Positions 24,716-33,391 are shown, counted from the first letter of the stretch. The stretch is 64,000 bases of DNA from an uncultured Oscillibacter sp. (GCA_900544615.1 UQVS01000006.1:50881-114880); one strand, 5' to 3'. A program made the numbers and translations. Notes: generated by a model not told the origin, from the letters alone.

Positions 24716-25999
24716 TTATTCAGTTTTTTCGCCGGCGTGATGGGCGTTGGTGTGGACGTTGATGAACTGCGCTTTCAATTTGGAGTAGAGGATGGTCTGG
24801 CTGGAATACAGTCCCTGATACCCGGAGAGCATATAGCTCAGGCAGCAGGCCAGCGCGAAATACAGCAGCCCCTCCGCGCCGAACAGCTCCACCGCCAGCA
24901 GCGTCGATGCCAGCGGGCAGTTGGTCACGCCGCAGAACACGGCGGCCAGTCCCACCGCCGCGCCGAATCCGGCAGGCAGTCCCAGCAGCGGCGCTGCGGC
25001 GCAGCCGAAGGTGGCTCCCACGAAGAAGGACGGCACCACCTCGCCGCCTTTGAAGCCGGCTGCCAGCGTGATGGCGGTAAAAATCAGCTTCAGCAGAAAT
25101 GCCCACGGAACCGCCACGGTTCCCTGCTCCACGGCGGCAGTGACGATCTCCATACCCGCCCCGTTGTAATCCGTGCCGAAGATCAGCGTCAGCACAATGA
25201 TGGCCGCGCCGCCGCAGACCACCCGCAGCCATGGATTACGGATTCTCTTCATCAGATGTCCCGCCCCGTGCATAACCTTGCAGAACAGAATGGACACCAG
25301 CGCGCACAGCACGCCCAGAAGCGCCACCCGGACAAACATCCCCACCGTCTGCTCAGGAACCGACACGGCAAATCGGGTTGGCTCCACCCCCAGATGAATG
25401 GATACGCCGTAGGCCACCAGCGCCGCCAGCAGGCTTGGGTACAGCGCCACATGATAGATCACGCCGATGCTGATGACCATGATGGCAAACACCGTGGCCG
25501 CCAGCGGCGTGCCGAACAGAGCGGAGAAAAACGCCGCCATGCCCGCCAGCGTTGCCACCCTCAGATCCCGGTCATCCAGCTGAAAATGCCGCCCAAGATA
25601 CTGCCCGATGGTACCGCCCATCTGGAGGGCGGCACCCTCCCGTCCGGCGCTGCCGCCGCACAGATGGGTCAGGATCGTGCCGAAAAAGATCGCCGGCAGC
25701 AGCAAAATAGGCAGCAGCTTTCCCTGATGCACGGCGTCGATGATGTCATCGGTACCAAGACCGTCCGTCCCTGTCAGCTTGTAGAAGCCGACAATGACAA
25801 GCCCTGCCAGCGGCAGCAGATATAGGACCCACGGGTGCGTCCCCCGGAACGCCGTCACCTCATGTACGCCGAAATGGAACAGCGTCCCCACAAGGCCGCA
25901 GGCCGCGCCGATCACAGCGGCCGCCGCCGTCCACTTTATAAACGTGCGGACATAGAGTCCCCACCGCCGCAGGGCAGTTCGGATCGCTTTTGTATCCAC
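24716..25999 (-). CDS. CLC-family anion transporter, probably the fluoride (CLC-F) type
   Basis: A 427-residue CLC membrane protein. The gating-glutamate motif reads GREGAALQMGG rather than GREGP; the first selectivity loop has GTDDII in place of GSGIP; the third is GFKGGEVVPSFFVGATFG. From memory these departures are typical of CLC-F fluoride/proton antiporters, which export fluoride. About ten hydrophobic helices are visible. The start is a GTG with AGGAGAG six bases upstream. It follows the E2-like gene by 12 bp, so both form one unit. No fluoride riboswitch is seen upstream. CLC membership is certain, the fluoride subtype is inference. Confidence 0.85.
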   Translation of the reverse strand: MDTKAIRTALRRWGLYVRTFIKWTAAAAVIGAACGLVGTLFHFGVHEVTAFRGTHPWVLYLLPLAGLVIVGFYKLTGTDGLGTDDIIDAVHQGKLLPILLLPAIFFGTILTHLCGGSAGREGAALQMGGTIGQYLGRHFQLDDRDLRVATLAGMAAFFSALFGTPLAATVFAIMVISIGVIYHVALYPSLLAALVAYGVSIHLGVEPTRFAVSVPEQTVGMFVRVALLGVLCALVSILFCKVMHGAGHLMKRIRNPWLRVVCGGAAIIVLTLIFGTDYNGAGMEIVTAAVEQGTVAVPWAFLLKLIFTAITLAAGFKGGEVVPSFFVGATFGCAAAPLLGLPAGFGAAVGLAAVFCGVTNCPLASTLLAVELFGAEGLLYFALACCLSYMLSGYQGLYSSQTILYSKLKAQFINVHTNAHHAGEKTE

Positions 26000-26011
26000 G
26001 ATGATCTCTCC

Positions 26012-26863
26012 TTACAATTCTTCTGTACCGCTGCCGGACAGGGCGCTGCTGAAGGCCTCCTCCAGCACCTCCGGGCGCTTGAGATTCCGAAAAAGCTCCG
26101 CGAAAAAGCGGGAATACTCGATGCCCGTGGCGATTCGTTCATCCATTACAACGCTCAGAGGCATTACCTTTTTTCGGACGCCCTCCGGCACAGCCGGATC
26201 ATGAACCGGACGGCCCATGCAGATAAACACGCTGGTGGTTCCAAACTCATAGCAGTGGTGAAAAATGTACGGCGTGTTGATGGAGGCCAGATTGGTAACG
26301 AACAGGCTGGTGTGGAAGGGGCTCAGTTCAATGATGGATCTGGGCAGCAGATTGTGCCGGTCTAAAAAGCCTGCAAGGCCAATGACCGTCCGGGCCAGCC
26401 CCGGTACGCCGAAAATGAACTTCACGAATTTGTCGGTATCGTTGTTGTGCTGGGCGTTCTGGTTCTTTTCGATGGCCGCCTGAATCTTCTCCGTCACGGT
26501 GAACACCGTGTCCTCCGGCTGGAGGTACACTTTCAGGGACGTTTCGTCCGGCGTGCCGTCCGCTCTTGTCTTGAGGATCACAAAGCTGAAGCAGAAGTGG
26601 TTCCGCTTATAGATCCGGCTGTTCATCACGAAGTAGTTGAGCTTGGGATTCCGCAGCACGGCCCGATAGTAGGCGGACACCAGCACGCTCATATGGGTCA
26701 CGGACTGCCCCGCCCGCCGCTTTTCCCGGATGTACGCCCGAATGGCGTCCTCATCCAGATTTTCCTCTGCCCAGTTCTGGGCGTCATACCGCTTCGGCAT
26801 GATATAAGGAAGCGCCTGCATAATGGCAGTCAGGTTCTGTACTCTTGTTCCGTCTGCTCGCAT
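26012..26863 (-). CDS. Stand-alone 2-oxoacid dehydrogenase E2-like acyltransferase, degenerate active site
   Basis: A 283-residue protein with the E2/CAT trimer fold: the core includes VTHMSVLVSAYYRAVLRNPKLN and the end VVMDERIATGIEYSRFF. In true E2 enzymes the last motif is DHRxxDG with catalytic His and structural Asp; here it is DERIATG, so the His is Glu and the Asp is Thr. There is no lipoyl or E1/E3-binding domain. It probably does not perform the usual acyl transfer to CoA. The ATG at 26863 follows GAGG by seven bases; a GTG seven codons earlier is weaker. It heads the unit with the CLC gene. Confidence 0.78.
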   Translation of the reverse strand: MRADGTRVQNLTAIMQALPYIMPKRYDAQNWAEENLDEDAIRAYIREKRRAGQSVTHMSVLVSAYYRAVLRNPKLNYFVMNSRIYKRNHFCFSFVILKTRADGTPDETSLKVYLQPEDTVFTVTEKIQAAIEKNQNAQHNNDTDKFVKFIFGVPGLARTVIGLAGFLDRHNLLPRSIIELSPFHTSLFVTNLASINTPYIFHHCYEFGTTSVFICMGRPVHDPAVPEGVRKKVMPLSVVMDERIATGIEYSRFFAELFRNLKRPEVLEEAFSSALSGSGTEEL

Positions 26864-26895
26864 GGTCAATCCTCGTGCTTTCACAAAGTATTTCC

Positions 26896-26924
26896 ATTAT
26901 AGTTAAGATTCCGTCAAAGTTCAA
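26896..26924 (-). promoter_or_regulatory. Promoter of the E2-like/CLC unit
   Basis: Minus-strand TTGAAC (26924-26919) and a perfect TATAAT (26901-26896), spacer 17 bp. Confidence 0.75.
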
Positions 26925-26939
26925 GGGAAAGTGACAAAT

Positions 26940-27521
26940 TCAGCCTGTTCCGCCATGCCGCAGCGTTTTCCACGCCGCAGTCAGAAGCCCCGCAGCCGCC
27001 GGGAGCAGCCAGATGCTTCCGCCGGTGCGCCACATCAGCCACACCGTCCCGGACGCTGCGGCCAGAGCCGTTGAAAGCCCCACGCACCGGCAGCCCCACT
27101 CCGCCGTTTCCGGCCCTGCCAGCCACACAAGCAGCAGATACAGCGCCCGGCCGCCGTCCAGCGGGGAAACCGGCAGCAGATTGAACGCGCCCAGCACCGC
27201 GTTGGCTCCGGCTGACACGGGATATCCCAGCCATCCCAGCAGCACTGCCGCCAGCAGATTGGCCAGCGGCCCCGCCAGTACCGCCGCCAGTTCCCGGCCG
27301 TAGCTCATGGTGCCGCCGGTCTCCAGCACCGCCCCCAGTACGCCGATCCGAAGCCGCCGGATCGGCGCGCCGAAGCGTCTCAGGCACAGGATATGCCCCA
27401 GTTCATGGAGTGCCGCCGCTCCCAGCACCAGCAGCGTTGTCTCCCATCCGCAGCTGACGGCAAACCATCCCGTCAACAGCAAAAAGCCGCCGGAGACGGT
27501 ACACTCAGGCGGTTTCCACAT
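26940..27521 (-). CDS. M50 site-2 metalloprotease, SpoIVFB-like
   Basis: A 193-residue intramembrane zinc protease. The zinc motif HELGH is at residues 39-43 within a membrane helix, and the third-ligand region reads NLLPVSPLDGGRALY. Five to six hydrophobic segments fit SpoIVFB, the enzyme that releases sigma-K in the mother cell late in sporulation. No CBS domain is present. It overlaps the upstream M23 gene by 17 bp, matching the SpoIVFA-SpoIVFB order. Sporulation function is inferred from pairing and from spoIIA in the same window. Confidence 0.87.
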   Translation of the reverse strand: MWKPPECTVSGGFLLLTGWFAVSCGWETTLLVLGAAALHELGHILCLRRFGAPIRRLRIGVLGAVLETGGTMSYGRELAAVLAGPLANLLAAVLLGWLGYPVSAGANAVLGAFNLLPVSPLDGGRALYLLLVWLAGPETAEWGCRCVGLSTALAAASGTVWLMWRTGGSIWLLPAAAGLLTAAWKTLRHGGTG

Positions 27522-28452
27522 AATAAATCGGGTTCAGGTACACCCCGTCTTTTTGCAGTTCAAAATGAAGGTGCGGCCCGGTGGCCATGCCCGTCTCTCC
27601 CACCTCCCCCAGCTTCTCCCCTTCCTTTACAGCCGCGCCGGAGGTCACGGAGATCCGGCTGCAATGGGCGTACAGGGTCGTGCAGCCGTTGGCATGGGTG
27701 ACGGTGCAGTATTTTCCATAGCTGCTGCTCTCCCCTACCGCCGTCACCGTCCCGTCCGCAAAGCAGGCAATGGCCGTGCCGGTATCCGCGGCCAGATCCA
27801 CGCCGTAGTGAAACCGCTCCTCCCCCTCCACAGGATGTTCCCGATAGCCAAAGCAGGAAGACAGCGCCCCCTTCACCGGCGTTTCATGGTCGAAGCCCAG
27901 AATTGCCTGCCGCATACTGACGTTTTCAGGCAGATCCTCGTCGGAATAGAGAACCAGATCCATGGCTGTCTCTTCCTGCGCCGCATCCTCATCCCCTGCC
28001 GGCAGAGGGTTTGTCTCTTCCGGGATATTCCGCCATTTTTGAAGTTCCGACAAAGACAGCGCCGTACTGCCGCCGGTGCTGGCCGCCGTTTTCTGCGCCG
28101 CCGCTTCCGGGTGAAAGACCGCCTGATAAACCTCATCCGCAGTCACAGACGGCGTCCCTCCTCCGGTGAAGAGATCTCCCACCGCAGAGAATACCGCCTG
28201 GACGTCTATATTTCTGGACATGGTTTCCGACAGCTTTCGGTTAAAATCCGCCATTTTTCCGGGCAGCAGCAGCTTTGCCGCCACCAGCAGCACGAATACG
28301 CTGCCGCAGATTACCAGTCGGATCAGCCGGAATCGTTCCCCGTCCGACATGGCGTTTCCTTTCCCGGTCTGCCGCCGCCCGCTCCTGTACACCGCTTTCT
28401 GTTTGACAGCCGCAGTAGTCGTGATCCGTCGGCCTGCCTGTCTGATCCGCAT
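27505..28452 (-). CDS. M23-domain membrane protein, SpoIVFA-like
   Basis: A 315-residue bitopic protein: a basic cytoplasmic N-region, one transmembrane helix (about 45-63), a variable linker, and a C-terminal M23/LysM-type peptidase domain with FHYGVDLAAD and GPHLHFEL carrying the zinc ligands. SpoIVFA has this layout and holds SpoIVFB inactive until cleaved. I use the ATG at 28452, which has GGAGG upstream; an internal ATG at 28350 with AAAGGAAA is a second possible start. Its stop overlaps the M50 start, suggesting coupled translation and complex formation. Confidence 0.82.
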   Translation of the reverse strand: MRIRQAGRRITTTAAVKQKAVYRSGRRQTGKGNAMSDGERFRLIRLVICGSVFVLLVAAKLLLPGKMADFNRKLSETMSRNIDVQAVFSAVGDLFTGGGTPSVTADEVYQAVFHPEAAAQKTAASTGGSTALSLSELQKWRNIPEETNPLPAGDEDAAQEETAMDLVLYSDEDLPENVSMRQAILGFDHETPVKGALSSCFGYREHPVEGEERFHYGVDLAADTGTAIACFADGTVTAVGESSSYGKYCTVTHANGCTTLYAHCSRISVTSGAAVKEGEKLGEVGETGMATGPHLHFELQKDGVYLNPIYYVETA

Positions 28453-28555
28453 CGCGTCAGCCCCCCTCCTCCGAATTCCCTACCACTCTATGTGGAAATT
28501 CTCCGCAGTATGCGGATGCTTAACTCAGGAGCTGCTACCGCGCGGTAACAAACTT

Positions 28556-28585
28556 TGAAAAAAGCGGAGGGCAAACGCCCTCCGC
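28556..28585 (-). terminator. Terminator of the alaS operon
   Basis: GCGGAGGGC (28564-28572) pairs with 28577-28585 around a four-base loop; the minus strand then reads six T. It ends the transcript after HIT. Confidence 0.85.
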
Positions 28586-28606
28586 CCTGCTGTATCCGTT
28601 CTGCCC

Positions 28607-28951
28607 TCAGCCCGGAGGCCAGGTCATATCCCGCCCTGCCAGCACATGAAAGTGCAGGTGGGGTACGGACTGCTGTCCTGCCTCGCCAATGTTGGACACC
28701 ACCCGGTAGCCCGCCTCAGCAAAGCCCAGCTCCTTGGCAAGCTTGGCAATGACCTCAAAAATATGGGCCACCACCGCGCTGTTCTCCGGCGTGATTGCCG
28801 TGACCGACTGGATGTGCGCCTTGGGTACCACCAGAAAATGGGTGGGCGCCTGGGGCGCAATATCGTAGAAGGCATAGCAAAGCTCGTCCTCATAGACCTT
28901 GTTGCTGGGGATCTCTCCGGCAATGATCTTGCAGAAAAGGCAATCGCTCAT
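28607..28951 (-). CDS. HIT-family nucleotide hydrolase (HinT-like)
   Basis: A 114-residue histidine-triad protein that cleaves nucleoside phosphoramidates such as aminoacyl-AMP. It has the N-terminal CLFCKIIAGEIPS with a CxxC pair and the triad HLHFHVLAG near the end. It is the last gene of the Ala T-box operon, a sensible place since HinT enzymes remove aminoacyl-adenylates made by synthetases. Start 28951 has AGGAGG six bases upstream; the ATG at 28957 abuts it. Confidence 0.93.
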   Translation of the reverse strand: MSDCLFCKIIAGEIPSNKVYEDELCYAFYDIAPQAPTHFLVVPKAHIQSVTAITPENSAVVAHIFEVIAKLAKELGFAEAGYRVVSNIGEAGQQSVPHLHFHVLAGRDMTWPPG

Positions 28952-28966
28952 GGTCATCCTCCTCTC

Positions 28967-29302
28967 TTATTTTCCGTGCTCCGGCACCACTGCGAAAACG
29001 GTCAGCGGCTCCGTGCCGGTATTCATCAGCTTGTGGGTGTGGCCCTCCGCGCAGTAATGGCACACGCCCGGCGTCAGCGGCTCCTCTACGCCGTCGCAGA
29101 GCATGGTTCCTGCGCCGGAAAGCACATAAATCGTCTCGCTGTTGCCCACATGGGTATGCTCGCCCAGAAACGCGCCGGGAGCCAGAACAAGCTTCATGAT
29201 CTTGTTCACTCCATCGGAATAGCTTTGCAGCCGGGCCTCGCCCTGACCGCCTTTCATCCCGTTGATGACCTGCGTTTCCAGCTTATCAAAATGAATCTGC
29301 AT
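28967..29302 (-). CDS. Cupin-domain protein
   Basis: A 111-residue single cupin. Motif 1 is GEHTHVGNSETIYVLSGAG, giving His/His/Glu metal ligands, and motif 2 lies around CHYCAEGHTHKLMN. Such small cupins may be sugar isomerases, dioxygenases or sensors; nothing here decides. It lies 13 bp after alaS and 15 bp before HIT, within the Ala T-box operon. Confidence 0.85.
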   Translation of the reverse strand: MQIHFDKLETQVINGMKGGQGEARLQSYSDGVNKIMKLVLAPGAFLGEHTHVGNSETIYVLSGAGTMLCDGVEEPLTPGVCHYCAEGHTHKLMNTGTEPLTVFAVVPEHGK

Positions 29303-29315
29303 CGTAAACTCCTCC

Positions 29316-31982
29316 TTACAGCTTGCCCGCCACGAAATCGTCCACGGCTGCCAGTGCGTCGTCCACCTTGCTGACCTCCGTGCCGCCGCCCATGGCGCTG
29401 TCAGGCTTGCCGCCGCCCTTGCCGCCGCAGATGGGGGCGATGGCCTTGATAATATCGCCGGCCTTCACGCCCTTGGCCACGGCGTCCTTGCCGCAGACGG
29501 CCAGCAGCGTCACCTTGCCGTCGTTGACAGAGGCCAGAACGCCCACCACGCCAGGCTCCTTGTCCCGGAGGAAGTCGCCCTGCTTGCGCATGGCGGCAGC
29601 GTCCATACCATCCCGCTGAGCGGTGATGACCTTCAGCTCACCCACCGTCTTGGCGGAGGCAAGGAAGCTCCGTGCTTCACCCAGAGAAGCCTGCTCCTTG
29701 AACTTCTCCAGCTCATGGCGCAGATCCTTCATTTCGTTCATCTGCTGCTCCAGACGGTTTTCCAGCTCGCCGGGGTTGGTCTTGAACATCTGTGCGATGT
29801 GGAACAGCACCTGCTGGTTGCGGTTGATAGTATCCAGCGTCAGCTGGCCCACGGTGGCCTCGATCCGGCGGACACCGGAGGCTACGGATGCCTCGCTCTT
29901 GATGCGGAAGGGGCCGACCTTGGCGGTGTTATCCACATGGGTGCCGCCGCAGAATTCCATGGACACACCGCCCATTTCCACCACGCGGACCACGTCGCCG
30001 TACTTCTCGCCGAACATGGCCACAGCGCCCTTCTTCTTGGCCTCCTCGATGGGCAGCACCTCCGTCACCACAGGGATACCATCCAGAATGGCGTCGTTGA
30101 CCAGCTTATCCACCTGTGCCAGCTGCTCCGGGGTGATGGCCTCGAAGTGGGTGAAGTCGAACCGCAGACGGTCAGGCTCCACCAGAGAACCGGCCTGATG
30201 CACATGGTCGCCCAGCACCTTCTTCAGCGCCGCATCCAGCAGATGGGTGGCGCTGTGGGCGCGGCGGACGCCCTTGCGGCGCTCCGTGTCAATGGAAGCC
30301 GTCACCGTCTCCCCCACCTTGAAGGAGCCGGAGACCACCTTGCCGTAATGCATGAACTTGCCGCCCTTATTCTTCTGGACGTTGTTGACCTCAAATTTTG
30401 CATCGCCGCAGGTGATCACGCCGTGATCTGCTACCTGACCGCCCATTTCCGCATAGAAGGGGGTCTTGTCCAGAACCACAATGCCTTCCACGCCGCTCAT
30501 CAGCTCCTCGGCCAGCTCGTCCTCCACCACCAGCGCAACGACCTTGGCATCGTCAATGGCATCATGGTCATAGCCCACGAACTCCGTGGAGGGGATGTCC
30601 TTGCCGAACTCCACGCCGGCCCAGCCCAGATCGCCCAGCGCCTTCCGGGCTTCCCGCGCACGGGTCTTCTGCTCCTGCATCTCCTGATCGAAGGCGGCGC
30701 GGTTCAGCGTCATGCCGGCGTCCTCTACCATTTCGATGGTCAGGTCGATGGGGAAGCCATAGGTATCGTATAGCTTGAAGGCGTCTGCGCCGGAGAAAGT
30801 GGTCTCGCCCTTTTCCTTGTGCTCGGCAAGGAGCTGATCGAAGATCTTCATGCCGCCGTCGATGGTCTTGGCGAAGTTCTCCTCCTCCACCCGGATCACC
30901 TTGGTGATGTAGGCCTGCCGCTCCCGCAGTTCGGGATAGTGGCCCTCGTTTTCGTGAACCACGGTGTCCACCACTTCACACAGGAAGGGGCGGTTCACCC
31001 CCAGCAGCTTTCCGTGGCGGGCGGCGCGGCGCAGCAGGCGGCGCAGCACATAGCCCCGGCCCTCGTTGCTGGGCAGCACGCCGTCGCAGATCATGAAGCT
31101 GGCGGAGCGGATGTGGTCGGTGATGACCCGAAGGGACACGTCCTTCTCCCGGCTCTGGCCGTAGCTGGCGCCGGTGATCTCCGTGACCTTGTTGGTGATG
31201 TTCATCACGGTGTCCACATCGAACAGGGAGTCCACGTCCTGACACACCACTGCCAAACGCTCCAGGCCCATGCCGGTATCGATGTTCTTCTGCTTCAGCT
31301 CGGTGTAGTGGTCGTGGCCGTCGTTGTCGAACTGGGAGAACACCACGTTCCAGACCTCCATGTACCGGTCGCAATCACAGCCCACGGTGCAGCCGGGCTT
31401 GCCGCAGCCGTACTTCTCGCCCCGGTCATAGTAGATCTCGGAGCAGGGGCCGCAGGGGCCGGAGCCATGCTCCCAGAAGTTATCCTCCTTGCCGAACTTG
31501 AAGATGCGGTTCTCAGGAATCCCGATCTCCTCGTGCCAGATGCGGAACGCCTCGTCATCGGCAGGCGTGGTCTCGTTGCCGGCGAACACGGAGGGATACA
31601 GCCGGTTGGGATCCAGGCCCACCCACTCCGGGCTGGTCAGGAATTCCCACGCCCAGTGAATGGCCTCGTTTTTGAAATAGTCGCCGAAGGAGAAGTTGCC
31701 CAGCATCTCAAAATAGGTGCCATGGCGGGCGGTGTGGCCGATGTTCTCAATATCGCCGGTACGGATGCACTTCTGGCAGGTGGTGACCCGGTGACGGGGC
31801 GGCTCCTGCTCGCCGGTGAAGTAGGGCTTCATGGGCGCCATGCCGGAGTTGATCAGCAGCAGGGACGCATCGTTCTGAGGGATCAGGGAAAAGCTGGGCA
31901 GGCGCAGATGTCCTTTCGTCTCAAAGAAGTGCAGGAACATCTCCCGCAGCTCATTGAGACCGTAGTACTTGGGTTCAGACAT
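29316..31982 (-). CDS. alaS: Alanine-tRNA ligase
   Basis: An 888-residue class II synthetase for tRNA-Ala. The catalytic domain begins GLNELREMFLHFFETKGH; the editing domain carries HSATH and CGGTHVDNT, the zinc ligands that clear mischarged Ser and Gly; a C-Ala domain with coiled coil ends the protein. A CxxCxxxCxC-like insertion (CGKPGCTVGCDC) is also present. Start 31982 has GGAGG eight bases upstream, inside which an earlier ATG lies. It is second in the operon, 28 bp after the CAT-like gene, under a T-box with an Ala specifier. Confidence 0.98.
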   Translation of the reverse strand: MSEPKYYGLNELREMFLHFFETKGHLRLPSFSLIPQNDASLLLINSGMAPMKPYFTGEQEPPRHRVTTCQKCIRTGDIENIGHTARHGTYFEMLGNFSFGDYFKNEAIHWAWEFLTSPEWVGLDPNRLYPSVFAGNETTPADDEAFRIWHEEIGIPENRIFKFGKEDNFWEHGSGPCGPCSEIYYDRGEKYGCGKPGCTVGCDCDRYMEVWNVVFSQFDNDGHDHYTELKQKNIDTGMGLERLAVVCQDVDSLFDVDTVMNITNKVTEITGASYGQSREKDVSLRVITDHIRSASFMICDGVLPSNEGRGYVLRRLLRRAARHGKLLGVNRPFLCEVVDTVVHENEGHYPELRERQAYITKVIRVEEENFAKTIDGGMKIFDQLLAEHKEKGETTFSGADAFKLYDTYGFPIDLTIEMVEDAGMTLNRAAFDQEMQEQKTRAREARKALGDLGWAGVEFGKDIPSTEFVGYDHDAIDDAKVVALVVEDELAEELMSGVEGIVVLDKTPFYAEMGGQVADHGVITCGDAKFEVNNVQKNKGGKFMHYGKVVSGSFKVGETVTASIDTERRKGVRRAHSATHLLDAALKKVLGDHVHQAGSLVEPDRLRFDFTHFEAITPEQLAQVDKLVNDAILDGIPVVTEVLPIEEAKKKGAVAMFGEKYGDVVRVVEMGGVSMEFCGGTHVDNTAKVGPFRIKSEASVASGVRRIEATVGQLTLDTINRNQQVLFHIAQMFKTNPGELENRLEQQMNEMKDLRHELEKFKEQASLGEARSFLASAKTVGELKVITAQRDGMDAAAMRKQGDFLRDKEPGVVGVLASVNDGKVTLLAVCGKDAVAKGVKAGDIIKAIAPICGGKGGGKPDSAMGGGTEVSKVDDALAAVDDFVAGKL

Positions 31983-32010
31983 GATGATTTCCTCCATTTT
32001 TTATATAAAC

Positions 32011-32661
32011 TCACTGATTCTCTGACTGAAAAAGGGCGGTCAGCTCTGCCAGCTCCCGCTCCAGATTCCGATAGAATTGGGTCGCGTGCCAGCCGTCCGC
32101 CAGCGCGTGGTTGAACATCAGGGATACCGGCAGCATGACTTTGCCGTTCTCCTCCGTGAATTTTCCCCACGAAAGCCGGGGATTGCTGTCGTCCGCGCTG
32201 ACGCAGGGGTGCTGGATCTGGGTGTAGGACAGCCACGGCAGGCTGGAGACGAAGAAGTGGTTCAGGGAATCGCCGGTCTCCTTCAGTTCCTTCCGTTCCA
32301 GCGCCTCCTGCTGCTTCCGCTTCCCCTCTCGGATGAACGCCTCATAGGGCAGCGTACCGCTGTCCACCAGACAGTAGACATACACGCCGTTGGGCCGCAT
32401 GGCGGTGTAGGACGGCTGGCAGCGGTCATACTCGATCACCTCGCCGTCCCGTAGTCTCCGCCGCAGCTCCGGCACGTCGTTGGCCGCCCGGACAGCCGCA
32501 TAGAGAAAGCTGAGGAAAAAGGGCCGTCCATTCAGAGCCTTGTGAAAGTCAGTGATATCCACCGACACCGTCACCCCCGCCCACGGATTCACCATGGCGC
32601 GGAAATAGGCAAACTGGCCGCTCCTGGGATCGGCTTCCATATCCACTTTTTTCCAGGTCAC
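32011..32661 (-). CDS. Chloramphenicol acetyltransferase-like acyltransferase
   Basis: A 216-residue trimeric-CAT-fold protein. The catalytic motif FNHALADGWHATQFY keeps the HxxxDG, and SLPWLSYTQIQHP matches the substrate-channel region of type A CAT proteins. Many genomic CAT homologues are not resistance enzymes and acetylate unknown small molecules. It starts at GTG with GGAGGTGAGG upstream. Its position directly behind the Ala T-box and 28 bp before alaS means it should be induced by alanine-tRNA starvation, which argues for a housekeeping substrate connected with amino acids or translation. Confidence 0.86.
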   Translation of the reverse strand: MTWKKVDMEADPRSGQFAYFRAMVNPWAGVTVSVDITDFHKALNGRPFFLSFLYAAVRAANDVPELRRRLRDGEVIEYDRCQPSYTAMRPNGVYVYCLVDSGTLPYEAFIREGKRKQQEALERKELKETGDSLNHFFVSSLPWLSYTQIQHPCVSADDSNPRLSWGKFTEENGKVMLPVSLMFNHALADGWHATQFYRNLERELAELTALFQSENQ

Positions 32662-32680
32662 AGCCTCACCTCCGAAAAAT

Positions 32681-32912
32681 AAAATGCTCCGCCCCAGGCA
32701 TAGGGGCGAAGCAGAACTTCACGGTACCACCCTAATTATCCCCCGCATCCGGGGACGTCTTAGCCACTGATAACGGCGTGACCCGTCCCGCTCGCCGCGG
32801 GCCGCTCCGAAGCGGCTGCTCTCCGGCGTAGGCAAGGGACTTGCACCAAATGCCCCTCTCGCTGATCCGGTTTCGGAAAGCTGACTTCATCTATGCGTTT
32901 CTGATTCAATAC
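32681..32912 (-). promoter_or_regulatory. T-box leader of the CAT-alaS-cupin-HIT operon, Ala specifier
   Basis: AGGGTGGTACCGTG is at 32733-32720 on the minus strand, followed by a terminator (arms 32712-32703 and 32695-32686) and a T-rich tail. Stem I has AGCGAGAGG and a GGTGCAAG loop; its base pairs GCTTTC with GAGAGC, leaving GCC (32827-32825, Ala) followed by a purine in the specifier place. A TAC triplet just upstream is a less good alternative. Confidence 0.9.
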
Positions 32913-32919
32913 AGAAGTT

Positions 32920-32947
32920 ATTATACCGTTTTTCCGACTGTTGTCAA
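32920..32947 (-). promoter_or_regulatory. Promoter of the alaS T-box operon
   Basis: Minus-strand TTGACA (32947-32942) and TATAAT (32925-32920), both perfect, spacer 16 bp. Confidence 0.82.
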
Positions 32948-32965
32948 GGTTTTTCCTCCTTTTCC

Positions 32966-33391
32966 TCAGGGCGGATAGGGCGAGCCGGTCCACAGCAGCC
33001 GCGCGCTGACGCAGGGCAGCAGTCCCTCCGCCCCCGCCAGTCCTGGCAGTGGGAATTCCTGCGGCTCCAGCACGCCGCCCCGGAGCAGCGGCAGCGCCCG
33101 CTGGACGCACAGCACCGGCTCCCGCAGGCTGGAAAAGGTGATGCTGTCTCTGGGCGACAGGCCATAGGTCACAACGGTCTCCGCCCGAAAGCCATTGGCG
33201 CCGCAGTCCCCCGGCAAAAGCAGCACCGCCGCCGTCACAGCCTGCCCCGCCAGCATCCGGCAGCCCAGCGGCGTCAACACCAGAAAGTCCCACTGTCCCC
33301 GGCACGCCGCCCACGGATCCCGCAGCTGCCGCAGGCCCGGCGGCAGCAGATGCTCCCATCCTGTGGAGGCATGAAATATTCCGCCCTCCAT
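32966..33391 (-). CDS. Unrecognised protein upstream of the alaS operon
   Basis: A 141-residue protein starting MEGGIFHASTGWEHLLPPGL. No family is recognised. It looks globular and cytoplasmic, with hydrophobic stretches such as LAGQAVTAAVLLLPGD but no clear membrane helix. GAGG lies seven bases before the ATG at 33391; the longer frame to 33535 runs into the divergent promoter. Between it and the divergent DUF5662 gene there is a promoter. Its 3' end lies 18 bp from the alaS promoter. Confidence 0.6.
   Translation of the reverse strand: MEGGIFHASTGWEHLLPPGLRQLRDPWAACRGQWDFLVLTPLGCRMLAGQAVTAAVLLLPGDCGANGFRAETVVTYGLSPRDSITFSSLREPVLCVQRALPLLRGGVLEPQEFPLPGLAGAEGLLPCVSARLLWTGSPYPP

Noticed and set aside
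25999..26011. Fluoride riboswitch before the CLC gene
   Set aside because: Only 12 bp separate it from the upstream gene, and no crcB-like motif was seen.
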